This document shows positions 1 through 5,287 of a DNA stretch of 6,659 nt, in pieces. Position numbers and translations under genes: made by a program. Source of the stretch: an uncultured Bacilli bacterium (GTDB taxonomy: Bacteria; Bacillota_I; Bacilli_A; RF39; UBA660); NCBI GenBank assembly GCA_934167935.1, contig CAKPMH010000044.1, forward strand, positions 1 to 6,659. Reading direction: 5' to 3'. Within the stretch, counting starts at the first letter, position 1; each line of letters opens with the position of its first letter. The notes beneath the pieces were generated by a model. It was given only the letters and a program-made list of their open reading frames with translations, ran no database searches and was not told the DNA's origin.

Positions 1-88
1 CCTGCCTTAGAAAGTGAACCTAGTATTTTATTTGCAAGTGTACTTTTATTTCTTAAAGCATAAATTACTTCAGCACCGTCACCACCTC
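1..88 (-). pseudogene. 3' fragment of interrupted phage-type N-acetylmuramoyl-L-alanine amidase (Amidase_3)
   Basis: Read on the minus strand from the GGT codon at 86-84, the frame stays open to the window edge and gives GGDGAEVIYALRN followed by a helix-like KSTLANKILGSLSKA stretch. This closely resembles the segment after the zinc-binding SNHINAGG motif in clostridial phage endolysin amidases, which cleave the bond between N-acetylmuramic acid and L-alanine in peptidoglycan to release phage. The matching 5' part is at 6583-6657. Joining base 88 to base 6588 restores one continuous frame (A-G-G-G-D-G). The fragment has no start codon or ribosome binding site of its own, so it is not expected to be translated while the element is in place. 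The rest of the gene lies beyond the window. The family call rests on remembered motif similarity. Confidence 0.8.
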
Positions 89-103
89 GCGAGTTTAGTT
101 ACC
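84..103. other. Left attachment junction (attL-like) of the serine-recombinase element
   Basis: The direct repeat ACCTC (84-88) is followed by GCG and then the element arm AGTTTAGTTACC (92-103). The same 12-mer occurs in reverse orientation at 6567-6578 beside the second ACCTC. In the circular form the two arms would face each other as a perfect dyad with a 12-bp centre, which is the usual architecture of a large serine integrase attP. The dyad centre falls on CC at 85-86, the likely crossover dinucleotide. An 8-bp palindrome, CTCGCGAG, covers 86-93. Confidence 0.8.
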
Positions 104-111
104 GCTGTTAA

Positions 112-1323
112 TTATATATAAGGAATAAATATTTCTGTTGTAATCTCCTCTATTCTTTTATTTGATATCCCACAACGTTTCAAAAAAAGAGAATATATAA
201 TTTCATTAAACACATCTAAATAATTTGCATTTTCAATTTCTATATTATCATCTGGTTGATGAATTATTTGTATCCTAGTTTGATATATATAATCTATAAA
301 TTCTTGTTCATTTTTAAAGAAATTAATATCACAATATCGCTTACTCATAAATTTTTTTGTGTATTCAATTCCATTTCTAAGCTTTTGCTTATGTCCCTCC
401 ATAGGATTATAATTAGCTAAAGAGCTTAAATAATGTTCTGTTATTGATACTTTATTCTTTTTCAATACTTCTTTAATTTGTTTTTTCATTTTACCAGTTT
501 TCTTAATTTCTCTTTTTTGTTCATTATTATATAATTTATATTTATCAATTAAATTATATTCATATTCAAAACATGCATATATTTTATAAAATTCTAATTG
601 TGTATGATAATTTGAATATTCTGGTATAAAAAACTGACTTAAATTAGGTGTTTTAATCAATTCTATAATTATTTTTTTTATGTCCTTTTTTAGAATATCA
701 ATATTTGATACTTTTATTCCGTATTTACTTTTAATTTTTATTTTAGGAAAAACTATTTTTCCTATATTTCTTCTGTTTTTATTAGATATTAATATTTCAA
801 AGTTATTGTTTCTTCTGCAAAGTAAACTAACAAAAAGAGCGTTAATGACAGCGTTGATTATTTTTCCATAAGTAGTCCAATCATCGCATTTGACTATTTT
901 TATTTCTACATTACCACAACTTCTAATATCATAATAGTACCACATTTGCATCTTATTGTTTCTATTTAAATTAACACAAAATTCGCAATTATCTAATTGA
1001 ATATTATAAGTATTAGTTTTCTTTTCATTAGAATATAATAAATAACTTATTTCATTAGAAGCAATTATGATATCAGATAAGTCTAAAGGAGTAAATTTTG
1101 TATAATCTGTATTAATATAAAATAACACATCAAATTCAGTACTGTAGTTGTTACATTTTCCACAATATTTTATAAATAAAATAAATCTTTTTAATACTAC
1201 TATCTCTTTATTAATATATACGTTCAAAACAGTCCAGTCGTATCTATCCACCTTTAATTTAAAATTTTCGATATCAAAATATACATCAACTAATTTGCCT
1301 TCAATTTCTATTTGATCAAACAT
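112..1323 (-). CDS. HEPN-domain protein, ApeA-like (putative abortive-infection RNase)
   Basis: Seen: a Lys/Asn/Ile-rich soluble protein of 403 residues from this start. It has a beta-rich N-terminal half with CGKC at about residue 74 of the long form, a helical second half, and a C-terminal segment TRIQIIHQ that carries R-x4-H (R369 and H374 in the 422-residue form). This is followed by helices ending in a KRCGIS-type turn. Known: R-x4-6-H near the C-terminus is the catalytic signature of HEPN ribonucleases, and ApeA proteins have a large N-terminal domain plus a C-terminal HEPN. Start choice: the ATG at 1323-1321 has a strong ribosome site (AGAGGTGATATA before ATG). An in-frame ATG at 1380 would add 19 residues and overlap the recombinase by 23 bases, but has no clear ribosome site. 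The gene follows the recombinase closely, as attachment-site-proximal cargo often does. Its substrate and trigger cannot be inferred. The ApeA assignment is tentative; the HEPN motif is clearer. Confidence 0.6.
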   Translation of the reverse strand: MFDQIEIEGKLVDVYFDIENFKLKVDRYDWTVLNVYINKEIVVLKRFILFIKYCGKCNNYSTEFDVLFYINTDYTKFTPLDLSDIIIASNEISYLLYSNEKKTNTYNIQLDNCEFCVNLNRNNKMQMWYYYDIRSCGNVEIKIVKCDDWTTYGKIINAVINALFVSLLCRRNNNFEILISNKNRRNIGKIVFPKIKIKSKYGIKVSNIDILKKDIKKIIIELIKTPNLSQFFIPEYSNYHTQLEFYKIYACFEYEYNLIDKYKLYNNEQKREIKKTGKMKKQIKEVLKKNKVSITEHYLSSLANYNPMEGHKQKLRNGIEYTKKFMSKRYCDINFFKNEQEFIDYIYQTRIQIIHQPDDNIEIENANYLDVFNEIIYSLFLKRCGISNKRIEEITTEIFIPYI

Positions 1324-1334
1324 TATATCACCTC
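1321..1334 (-). promoter_or_regulatory. Ribosome binding site that favours the internal start of the HEPN gene
   Basis: On the minus strand AGAGGTGAT lies a few bases before the ATG at 1323-1321. The alternative upstream ATG at 1380-1378 is preceded by AAATCCTTATCCTT, which has no Shine-Dalgarno match. The downstream start also removes the overlap with the recombinase stop codon, leaving a gap of about 34 bases. Confidence 0.6.
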
Positions 1335-1357
1335 TACTGCTTATTATACCACTAAAT

Positions 1358-3019
1358 CTAACATTTTCCTCTTCTCCCATAAGGATAAGGATTTCTAACT
1401 AAATTTCTATTTTCATACATAAAATTAATCTCTGATATTACATCATATTTAAACATGATTTTTATGTTTCTATTTTCATCAATTACTATCTTATCTATTA
1501 AAGTATTTATTAACTCCTTTTTAGGTTTCTTTAAATCTAATAGTTCTTTTATCTTTTTAGTATAATCTGGTAGTATATTTGCTTTATTCTTTATATTTTG
1601 CTTTTTTATTTTTTCTTCTTCTATTATATTATTAATTTTTTTTAATTTAGTTTCGGATTCCGTAGATAATTCTTTATATAATTCAGCTGAAATAATATCA
1701 TTACATCTATCACTATATATAGTAGATAATTTATTCATAATTTGTTCTTTTTCTTTTAATAAATCGTTTATTTTTTTATCTGTATCTTCTGTTTCTTTAT
1801 GAACATTTTTTTGTATTTCTTTATTTAATTCTTCTATATCTAGTTCTTTTATAAATTTTGATACTGAATTATTAAATCGTTCTAGTATTTGTTCTTCTAA
1901 ACAATCATATGGATAAAAGTGTGAACTACATCTTCCTCTCTTTGGATCTCTAGAATATCTATTACAATTAATAGACCAATAATCAAGTTTCTTTCTATAA
2001 TAAACAGATAATCTATTACCACACTCTTTACAAAATATTTTTCCTTCTAAAATTCTTTTTATTCTTTCTGTTTTTAAACTATAATTTCTAGTTTTTCTTT
2101 TTCCTAAAGAATTAACATATTTAAAAGTTTGTTTATCCACTAAAGGTTCATGAGTATCTTCAACTATCACCCATAAACTTTCATCTAATGTTATTTTCTT
2201 CTTTGATTTATAATTTACTTTTGTTTGAGTATGTTGAACCATATCTCCAGTATAAATTCTATTACTTAAAATTTTCTTTACTGTTGATATATTCCAACTA
2301 TCCCTATCAATTAATCTAGAAGAATAATTTGTTTTCTTATATCCTGCTGGAGTAGGTACATTCATATCATTTAATCTTGTTGCTATTTCTGTTGGTCCTA
2401 TTCCTTCTGCTCTCCACTTGAATATTTTTTTTACAATAGGTGCAGTTTCTGGATTAGGTATTAAATGTCCTTTATCTAAATGATCTCTCATATATCCATA
2501 ACATGGTTGACTTCCTATAAATTTACCATTTTTTCTTTTATCATTTAATACATTTCTTATCTTAATAGAATTTTGTTTACTATAATAATCATTACAAGCA
2601 ATTATAAATGTTGAAGAATCATTACTAGCTTGATTTTTAAAACTATCATACGATTCAAGTATAGATATAAATCTTATATTATTTTCAGGAAAAAAAGTTT
2701 CAATATAATATCCCGTCATAACATGATCTCTACCAAATCTAGATAAATCTTTAACTACTACACAATTTATCTTTTTTTGTTTTATATCCTCTAACATTTT
2801 TTGAAATCCTGGTCTATCAAAATTAGTACCAGAATATCCATCGTCTACATATTCTCCACACAGATTAAAATTATTATTTTTAACATAACTTCTTAGTAAT
2901 TCTTTTTGATTAATAACACTTTCACTTTCTGATTCATAAGATTTTCCTTCATCTGCTTCAGATAATCTTATATAGATTCCAACTCCGAAATCTATATTAT
3001 TTAGGTAAGTATTATACAT
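1358..3019 (-). CDS. Large serine recombinase (site-specific integrase of the element)
   Basis: This enzyme would integrate and excise the element by double-strand cleavage through a serine-DNA linkage. Numbering is from the upstream ATG (554 residues). The N-terminal resolvase domain covers about residues 12-155, with Y-I-R-L-S placing the nucleophile at S21 (R19 beside it) and LSRFGRD supplying R95 and R98. A recombinase domain follows (about 165-300) with the typical GYMRD and NRIYTGDM blocks. Next is a zinc ribbon with C331, C334, C353 and C365, then a charged coiled coil (about 395-505) and a short tail. Length and domain order are normal for the family and no catalytic residue is missing. 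Two ATGs are in tandem. AGGAGGT at 3030-3024 is one base from the first (3022) and four from the second (3019), so I chose the second. The junctions at both window ends have the dyad attachment architecture expected of this enzyme class, so it is the obvious candidate for the insertion in the amidase gene. Confidence 0.95.
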   Translation of the reverse strand: MYNTYLNNIDFGVGIYIRLSEADEGKSYESESESVINQKELLRSYVKNNNFNLCGEYVDDGYSGTNFDRPGFQKMLEDIKQKKINCVVVKDLSRFGRDHVMTGYYIETFFPENNIRFISILESYDSFKNQASNDSSTFIIACNDYYSKQNSIKIRNVLNDKRKNGKFIGSQPCYGYMRDHLDKGHLIPNPETAPIVKKIFKWRAEGIGPTEIATRLNDMNVPTPAGYKKTNYSSRLIDRDSWNISTVKKILSNRIYTGDMVQHTQTKVNYKSKKKITLDESLWVIVEDTHEPLVDKQTFKYVNSLGKRKTRNYSLKTERIKRILEGKIFCKECGNRLSVYYRKKLDYWSINCNRYSRDPKRGRCSSHFYPYDCLEEQILERFNNSVSKFIKELDIEELNKEIQKNVHKETEDTDKKINDLLKEKEQIMNKLSTIYSDRCNDIISAELYKELSTESETKLKKINNIIEEEKIKKQNIKNKANILPDYTKKIKELLDLKKPKKELINTLIDKIVIDENRNIKIMFKYDVISEINFMYENRNLVRNPYPYGRRGKC

Positions 3020-3023
3020 CATT

Positions 3024-3030
3024 ACCTCCT
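3024..3030 (-). promoter_or_regulatory. Strong Shine-Dalgarno site of the recombinase
   Basis: The minus strand reads AAAAGGAGGTAATGATG. The AGGAGGT is a near-perfect anti-16S match. Its distance to the two tandem ATGs decides for the second one as the main start. Confidence 0.7.
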
Positions 3031-3040
3031 TTTAACTTAC

Positions 3041-3062
3041 TTAATTGATTATTAAGACGACT
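3041..3062 (+). repeat. 22-bp inverted repeat, copy 1 (pairs with 6535-6556)
   Basis: The plus strand here, beginning TTAATTGATTATTAAG, matches the minus strand at 6556-6535 in 20 of 22 positions. The two differences (A here, G there) are both transitions. Copy 1 lies directly upstream of the recombinase ribosome site. Copy 2 lies just inside the right attachment arm. Possible roles are terminal repeats of an inner cassette, accessory protein sites, or RNA pairing. Confidence 0.7.
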
Positions 3063-3063
3063 C

Positions 3064-3078
3064 GATGATACCATCATT
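3064..3078. promoter_or_regulatory. Small dyad (ATGAT-acc-ATCAT) in the recombinase leader
   Basis: A short inverted repeat lies between the tiny ORF stop (3098) and the recombinase start. It is next to the 22-bp repeat, so the 75-base leader of the recombinase is unusually rich in symmetry. It may be an operator or a leader structure; I cannot distinguish these. Confidence 0.3.
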
Positions 3079-3097
3079 AACGAAAAGACACAAATCA

Positions 3098-3193
3098 TTA
3101 TTTAGAGTCTCCTTGTTCTTTTAAAATTTCCTCAATTAGATATTTTAAAATAAGATCTTTAAATGTAATTTTATTTATATAGGTTTCCTCCAT
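3098..3193 (-). CDS. Tiny ORF of 31 residues before the recombinase, unknown function
   Basis: The protein starts METYI-like (M-E-E-T-Y-I-N-K) and continues as an amphipathic helix rich in Leu, Ile, Lys and Glu (KDLILKYLIEEILKEQ). An AGGTGG ribosome site lies about seven bases before the ATG. It overlaps the 3' end of the 27-residue ORF upstream in another frame, which suggests coupled translation. Small acidic/helical proteins just upstream of serine recombinases occur in clostridial mobile elements. Some are excision (directionality) factors, but nothing in this sequence proves that role. Its coding status is plausible rather than certain. Confidence 0.4.
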   Translation of the reverse strand: MEETYINKITFKDLILKYLIEEILKEQGDSK

Positions 3194-3254
3194 ATATATC
3201 CCACCTATATAAATTTATGTTTTTAATTTTATATTTAGATATCTTTTCATACAT
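3171..3254 (-). CDS. Tiny ORF of 27 residues, possible leader peptide
   Basis: The ORF begins MYEKISKYKIKNINLYRW and ends GGNLYK. Its ribosome site is excellent (AGGAGGGATTATATG), the best evidence that it is translated. It is strongly basic and aromatic. It overlaps the start of the next tiny ORF, so ribosomes finishing here could feed translation of that one. I do not recognise a family. A related string, KYKIKNIN-x-Y, occurs in another tiny ORF at 3553-3485. Confidence 0.4.
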   Translation of the reverse strand: MYEKISKYKIKNINLYRWDIYGGNLYK

Positions 3255-3295
3255 ATAATCCCTCCTTTTCTAAAATAAAATTAATAAATTAAATA

Positions 3296-3436
3296 TTATT
3301 TATTTTCTAACATTTTTATATAACCAATTTCTATTAATTCAACCATCATTTTGGTAATAGATTTATTATATGTTTTAGCCATTAGTTTTACTCTTTCAAA
3401 AAGTTCAAATGGCAAATATACATTAAATTTTTTCAT
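3296..3436 (-). CDS. Small ribbon-helix-helix (CopG/Arc-type) DNA-binding protein
   Basis: This 46-residue protein begins MKKFNVYLPFELFERVKLMA. Residues 3-8 (K-F-N-V-Y-L) form the expected beta strand, and P9-F10-E11-L12 begins the first helix. Residues 26-44 (S-I-T-K-M-M-V-E-L-I-E-I-G-Y) form the second helix after the usual turn. This is the minimal ribbon-helix-helix fold: a dimer inserts a two-stranded sheet in the DNA major groove. The ribosome site is perfect (AAAGGAGGAACTAT before ATG). A 20-bp palindrome lies 36 bases upstream and is the natural operator candidate. The likely role is repressor of its own promoter and of the tiny ORF/recombinase genes downstream, hence control of excision. 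It may instead be a copy-number regulator, since a replication-like gene lies immediately upstream. Confidence 0.75.
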   Translation of the reverse strand: MKKFNVYLPFELFERVKLMAKTYNKSITKMMVELIEIGYIKMLENK

Positions 3437-3471
3437 ATAGTTCCTCCTTTTATAAAATTTGATATTTTAAA

Positions 3472-3491
3472 TATTTAAACTAGTTTAAATA
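3472..3491. promoter_or_regulatory. 20-bp perfect palindrome, candidate operator
   Basis: TATTTAAACTAGTTTAAATA is identical on both strands. It lies upstream of the ribbon-helix-helix gene, whose dimers normally bind palindromic sites. No clear -35/-10 pair could be placed with confidence in the AT-rich flanks. Confidence 0.5.
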
Positions 3492-3553
3492 CTTATCTTA
3501 TAATCATTAATATTTTTTATTTTATATTTATTATATATATTAGATGCTTCCAT
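3485..3553 (-). CDS. Possible 22-residue ORF, weak
   Basis: The frame runs MEASNIYNKYKIKNINDYKI and stops inside the 20-bp palindrome. Only AGG directly abutting the ATG resembles a ribosome site. The reason to list it is the shared KYKIKNIN-x-Y string with the better-supported tiny ORF at 3254-3171, which could mean a duplicated small gene. In sequence this AT-rich, chance is a real alternative. Confidence 0.15.
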   Translation of the reverse strand: MEASNIYNKYKIKNINDYKISI

Positions 3554-3584
3554 CCTAATCAAATAAAAAAAATCATCCATATCA

Positions 3585-3873
3585 TTAGAATAAATCTTCT
3601 ACATTTATGGATGGTGTTGGTACATCTTTAATATATATTTTTCTTTTATGTTTATCATTAACAATATAGATATAATCATTATCTTTTAATTAGCCTAGTT
3701 ATTGTTCTTCTAGTAGTATTTAATGTTTCAGCTAAATAAGTATTATCTGCAAAACAATATTTTCTAATATAAAATAATACTATTATTACACCATATAATA
3801 ATTTGGCATTAGCACAAATATTTTTATCCATTAAAACACTAACTGGTATCTTAACATACTTATTGTTATCCAT
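3585..3873 (-). pseudogene. Replication-initiator-like helix-turn-helix protein, frameshifted
   Basis: The first frame (3873-3679) encodes 64 residues starting MDNNKYVKIPVSVLMDKNI, then NAKLLYGVI, an aromatic/Cys stretch, NTYLAETLNTTRRTITRLIK, and a stop. This is the N-terminal winged-helix domain of plasmid and phage replication-organiser-like proteins, with the recognition helix at about residues 52-63. Directly after the AAAA run the +1 frame continues NDYIYIVNDKHKRKIYIKDV and ends at 3585 with PTPSINVEDLF. That is the expected wing and tail (LIK-D-NDYIYIVND). One extra A therefore splits a gene of about 95 residues. The ribosome site (AGAGGAATATA before ATG) is good. Such a protein could bind origin repeats; AGGATGA motifs surround the gene. 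It is short compared with full replication initiators, so it may be only a DNA-binding regulator. Confidence 0.65.
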
Positions 3874-3918
3874 TATATTCCTCTTTTCTTGTAGGATGAT
3901 TAAGCCATAATTTTGGTA

Positions 3919-3957
3919 ATGTTATAAAAGCAGGATAAGATGATGCCACCATAACAT
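3919..3957. repeat. Inverted repeat ATGTTAT / ATAACAT
   Basis: The arms lie just upstream of the helix-turn-helix gene and enclose about 25 bases that include GGATAAGATGATGCC. They could form a hairpin with a structured loop in RNA or single-stranded DNA. It is part of the structured 3.9-4.14 kb region. Confidence 0.3.
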
Positions 3958-3988
3958 AAAAAGAAGCCTTATAAAACAAGACTTCTTT
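3955..3988 (-). terminator. Rho-independent terminator
   Basis: On the minus strand an 11-bp stem (AAAGAAGTCTT / AAGGCTTCTTT, with one G-T wobble) encloses a 7-base loop. It is followed by TTTTT, the stem occupying 3988-3978 and 3970-3960. It would stop transcripts coming from the HNH gene side before the helix-turn-helix/recombinase module, making the two halves of the element separate transcription units. Confidence 0.75.
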
Positions 3989-3998
3989 ATAGTGTCAA
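3970..3998 (-). promoter_or_regulatory. Possible weak promoter for the helix-turn-helix gene
   Basis: The minus strand has a perfect TTGACA (3998-3993), then 17 bases, then TTTATA (3975-3970). The -35 is consensus but the -10 is poor, and the element overlaps the terminator stem. A 7-bp inverted repeat (ATTTTGT / ACAAAAT, 4003-4020) lies immediately upstream and could be a regulator site. Confidence 0.3.
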
Positions 3999-4002
3999 AC
4001 TG

Positions 4003-4020
4003 ATTTTGTACTTACAAAAT
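4003..4020. repeat. Inverted repeat ATTTTGT-ACTT-ACAAAAT
   Basis: A perfect 7-bp hairpin with a four-base loop lies next to the TTGACA motif. It has no T-run in either direction that would make it a terminator. An operator or structural role is possible. Confidence 0.35.
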
Positions 4021-4098
4021 TGTTCCTACTTCATAGGTTGATATATAGGATGAAATAGTGTTTTTTTATTATAATTGAAATAATTTTAAAAATTAAAA

Positions 4099-4140
4099 AT
4101 CATCCTATGTTCTAATTTTTATTAAAATCTATAGGATGAT
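4099..4140 (-). terminator. Hairpin just downstream of the HNH gene, terminator-like
   Basis: ATCATCCTAT (4099-4108) and ATAGGATGAT (4131-4140) are perfect 10-bp inverted arms with a 22-base AT-rich spacer. On the minus strand the second arm is followed by TTTTTAATTTTT. The position, 13 bases after the HNH stop, suits transcription termination, though the long loop and low GC make it weak. The arms also belong to the AGGATGA motif set, so it may serve as a protein site instead. Confidence 0.45.
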
Positions 4141-4153
4141 TATTTTATTGATT

Positions 4154-5158
4154 TTATTCTTTATAATGACATTTAGGATAATTACTGCAACCAATAAACT
4201 CTCCATATTTTCCTTTTTTCTTCACTAATCTACCACCACATTTTGGACAAATATCATCATCCGTCTTATTACTTTTGCCAATATTACATTGTTCACATAA
4301 AGTTTGGAGATTGCTCATTACTGTCTTTCCACCTTTGGAAACTGGAATAATATGGTCTACATGTAATTTAGCACCATCTTTTGCCGTTGCACCACATATT
4401 TGACATGAATAATTATCTCGCTTTAAAACATTATATCTAATGTCATCATTCATTATTTTACGCTCTTGCTTTTTTGTTTCTTCAAACTTATTTCCATTCT
4501 GCCATTCTTTATATATATTGATTAGATCATTAAATGAATATTTTCCTTTTCTACTATCGTTAACATTTCCACCATTGCTACGATAATATACTTCTATTTT
4601 TAGAGTAATCAAAAAATCTTCTTGTTTATGTATTAATTTTTTAAGAACTCGTTCTTCAATTTTTTTATATTTGTTTAAAGAGTATTCACTATTATTAATA
4701 GATTCACATTGTAATATTTCTTCAACATCTTTAGCATACTTTTCAAGTAAATTAATATTATAGATGGCATTTTCCACATCCGTTCTTATCTTCTTAATAT
4801 TGTTTTCTATGTGATATTTAATAATGCTTGTTCCTGTAACTCTATCCAAACTTTTTCTAGAATATTCTCTTTCAGTAATACTACGTTTATTTTGTTTTAT
4901 TTCTTTAAAATTATATGATTCGTTTAATTTAATCACTTTTTGAATTTTTGAACTTAATTCACTAACAATCTCATTTTCTTTTATAATAATTTTTTTTATT
5001 ATAAAATTATAAATAATTATTGGTAATATAAAGAAAAATAAACAAATAATTGAACTTATTTTTTCGTTTAATACAGTTAAACTAAGGATCCAATAAGCCA
5101 AATAAAAACTAAGATAACACATTACAATTATTAATAAAATTCTTTGCCATTTTTTCAT
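4154..5158 (-). CDS. Membrane-anchored HNH endonuclease with topoisomerase-type zinc finger
   Basis: A 334-residue protein. Two N-terminal membrane helices (about 7-28 and 34-58) leave a long cytoplasmic part. A helical, charged coiled-coil region spans about 60-230. The HNH nuclease domain (about 240-295) begins with the VLKRDNYSCQICG block, with zinc ligands C252, C255, C288 and C291. The active site H-V-D-H-I has D268 and H269; N283 sits in NLQTLC, and N292 and K295 close the motif (CNIGKSN). A C4 zinc finger of the topoisomerase I type ends the protein (C304, C307, C324, C330, with GKYGEFIGCSNYPKC). HNH domains cut DNA; this finger type binds single-stranded DNA. All key residues are present, so activity is expected. 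The ribosome site AGAGGTG is ten bases from the ATG. Membrane anchoring of a DNA nuclease suggests action on DNA entering or leaving at the membrane, for example injected phage DNA. That is inference. Confidence 0.8.
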   Translation of the reverse strand: MKKWQRILLIIVMCYLSFYLAYWILSLTVLNEKISSIICLFFFILPIIIYNFIIKKIIIKENEIVSELSSKIQKVIKLNESYNFKEIKQNKRSITEREYSRKSLDRVTGTSIIKYHIENNIKKIRTDVENAIYNINLLEKYAKDVEEILQCESINNSEYSLNKYKKIEERVLKKLIHKQEDFLITLKIEVYYRSNGGNVNDSRKGKYSFNDLINIYKEWQNGNKFEETKKQERKIMNDDIRYNVLKRDNYSCQICGATAKDGAKLHVDHIIPVSKGGKTVMSNLQTLCEQCNIGKSNKTDDDICPKCGGRLVKKKGKYGEFIGCSNYPKCHYKE

Positions 5159-5207
5159 TTCGATATAACACCTCTTTCTTTTATATTATAACATTAAATT
5201 ATAATAT

Positions 5208-5266
5208 TTTTTATCAAATTACTTATTATTTATGAAAATCACTCTATAATATTTATTTGATAAAAA
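5208..5266. repeat. 12-bp perfect inverted repeat between the SEC-C and HNH genes
   Basis: TTTTTATCAAAT (5208-5219) and ATTTGATAAAAA (5255-5266) face each other across 35 bases. The structure occupies the only intergenic gap upstream of the HNH gene. The minus strand has TATAAT (5190-5185) at a suitable distance from the HNH start and TTGATA (5218-5213) inside one arm, but the spacing between them (22) is too long for a standard promoter. It could be a weak terminator for the SEC-C gene, an operator, or both. Confidence 0.4.
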
Positions 5267-5287
5267 GTCATTAACTCGTCATCACCA
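5239..5287 (-). other. Out-of-frame continuation of the SEC-C protein
   Basis: After the A7 run the alternative frame reads CHFSGDDELMTFYQINIIE and stops at 5241-5239. Its first two residues are exactly the missing third and fourth ligands of the SEC-C motif. This is strong evidence that this stretch was once, or still is in the true sequence, the end of the gene. Confidence 0.6.

Larger units (their letters stand above)
3893..4140. repeat. Repeated ATAGGATGAT-like motif, possible iterons
   Basis: Copies or near-copies are at 3893-3900 (AGGATGAT), 4033-4041 (ATAGGTTGA), 4045-4053 (ATAGGATGA) and 4131-4140 (ATAGGATGAT), with an inverted copy at 4099-4108. The 4033 and 4045 copies are 12 bp apart, about one helical turn. 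They sit beside the replication-initiator-like gene. This stretch between 3874 and 4153 has no credible ORF and would fit a small plasmid-like origin or the operator array of that protein. The function is inferred. Confidence 0.35.

Noticed and set aside
680..871. 63-residue plus-strand ORF, hydrophobic N-terminal half
   Set aside because: It lies wholly inside the HEPN gene on the opposite strand, has no ribosome site, and its Leu/Ile/Phe content is the expected antisense of a Lys/Asn-rich gene.
3215..3250. 11-residue ORF starting MKRYLNIK in a third frame
   Set aside because: It is too short, and its distance from the AGGAGGG is worse than for the 27-residue ORF that shares the site.
3893..4140. 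CRISPR array
   Set aside because: The repeated motif is under 11 bases, irregularly spaced and in both orientations. No spacer-repeat periodicity or cas genes are present.
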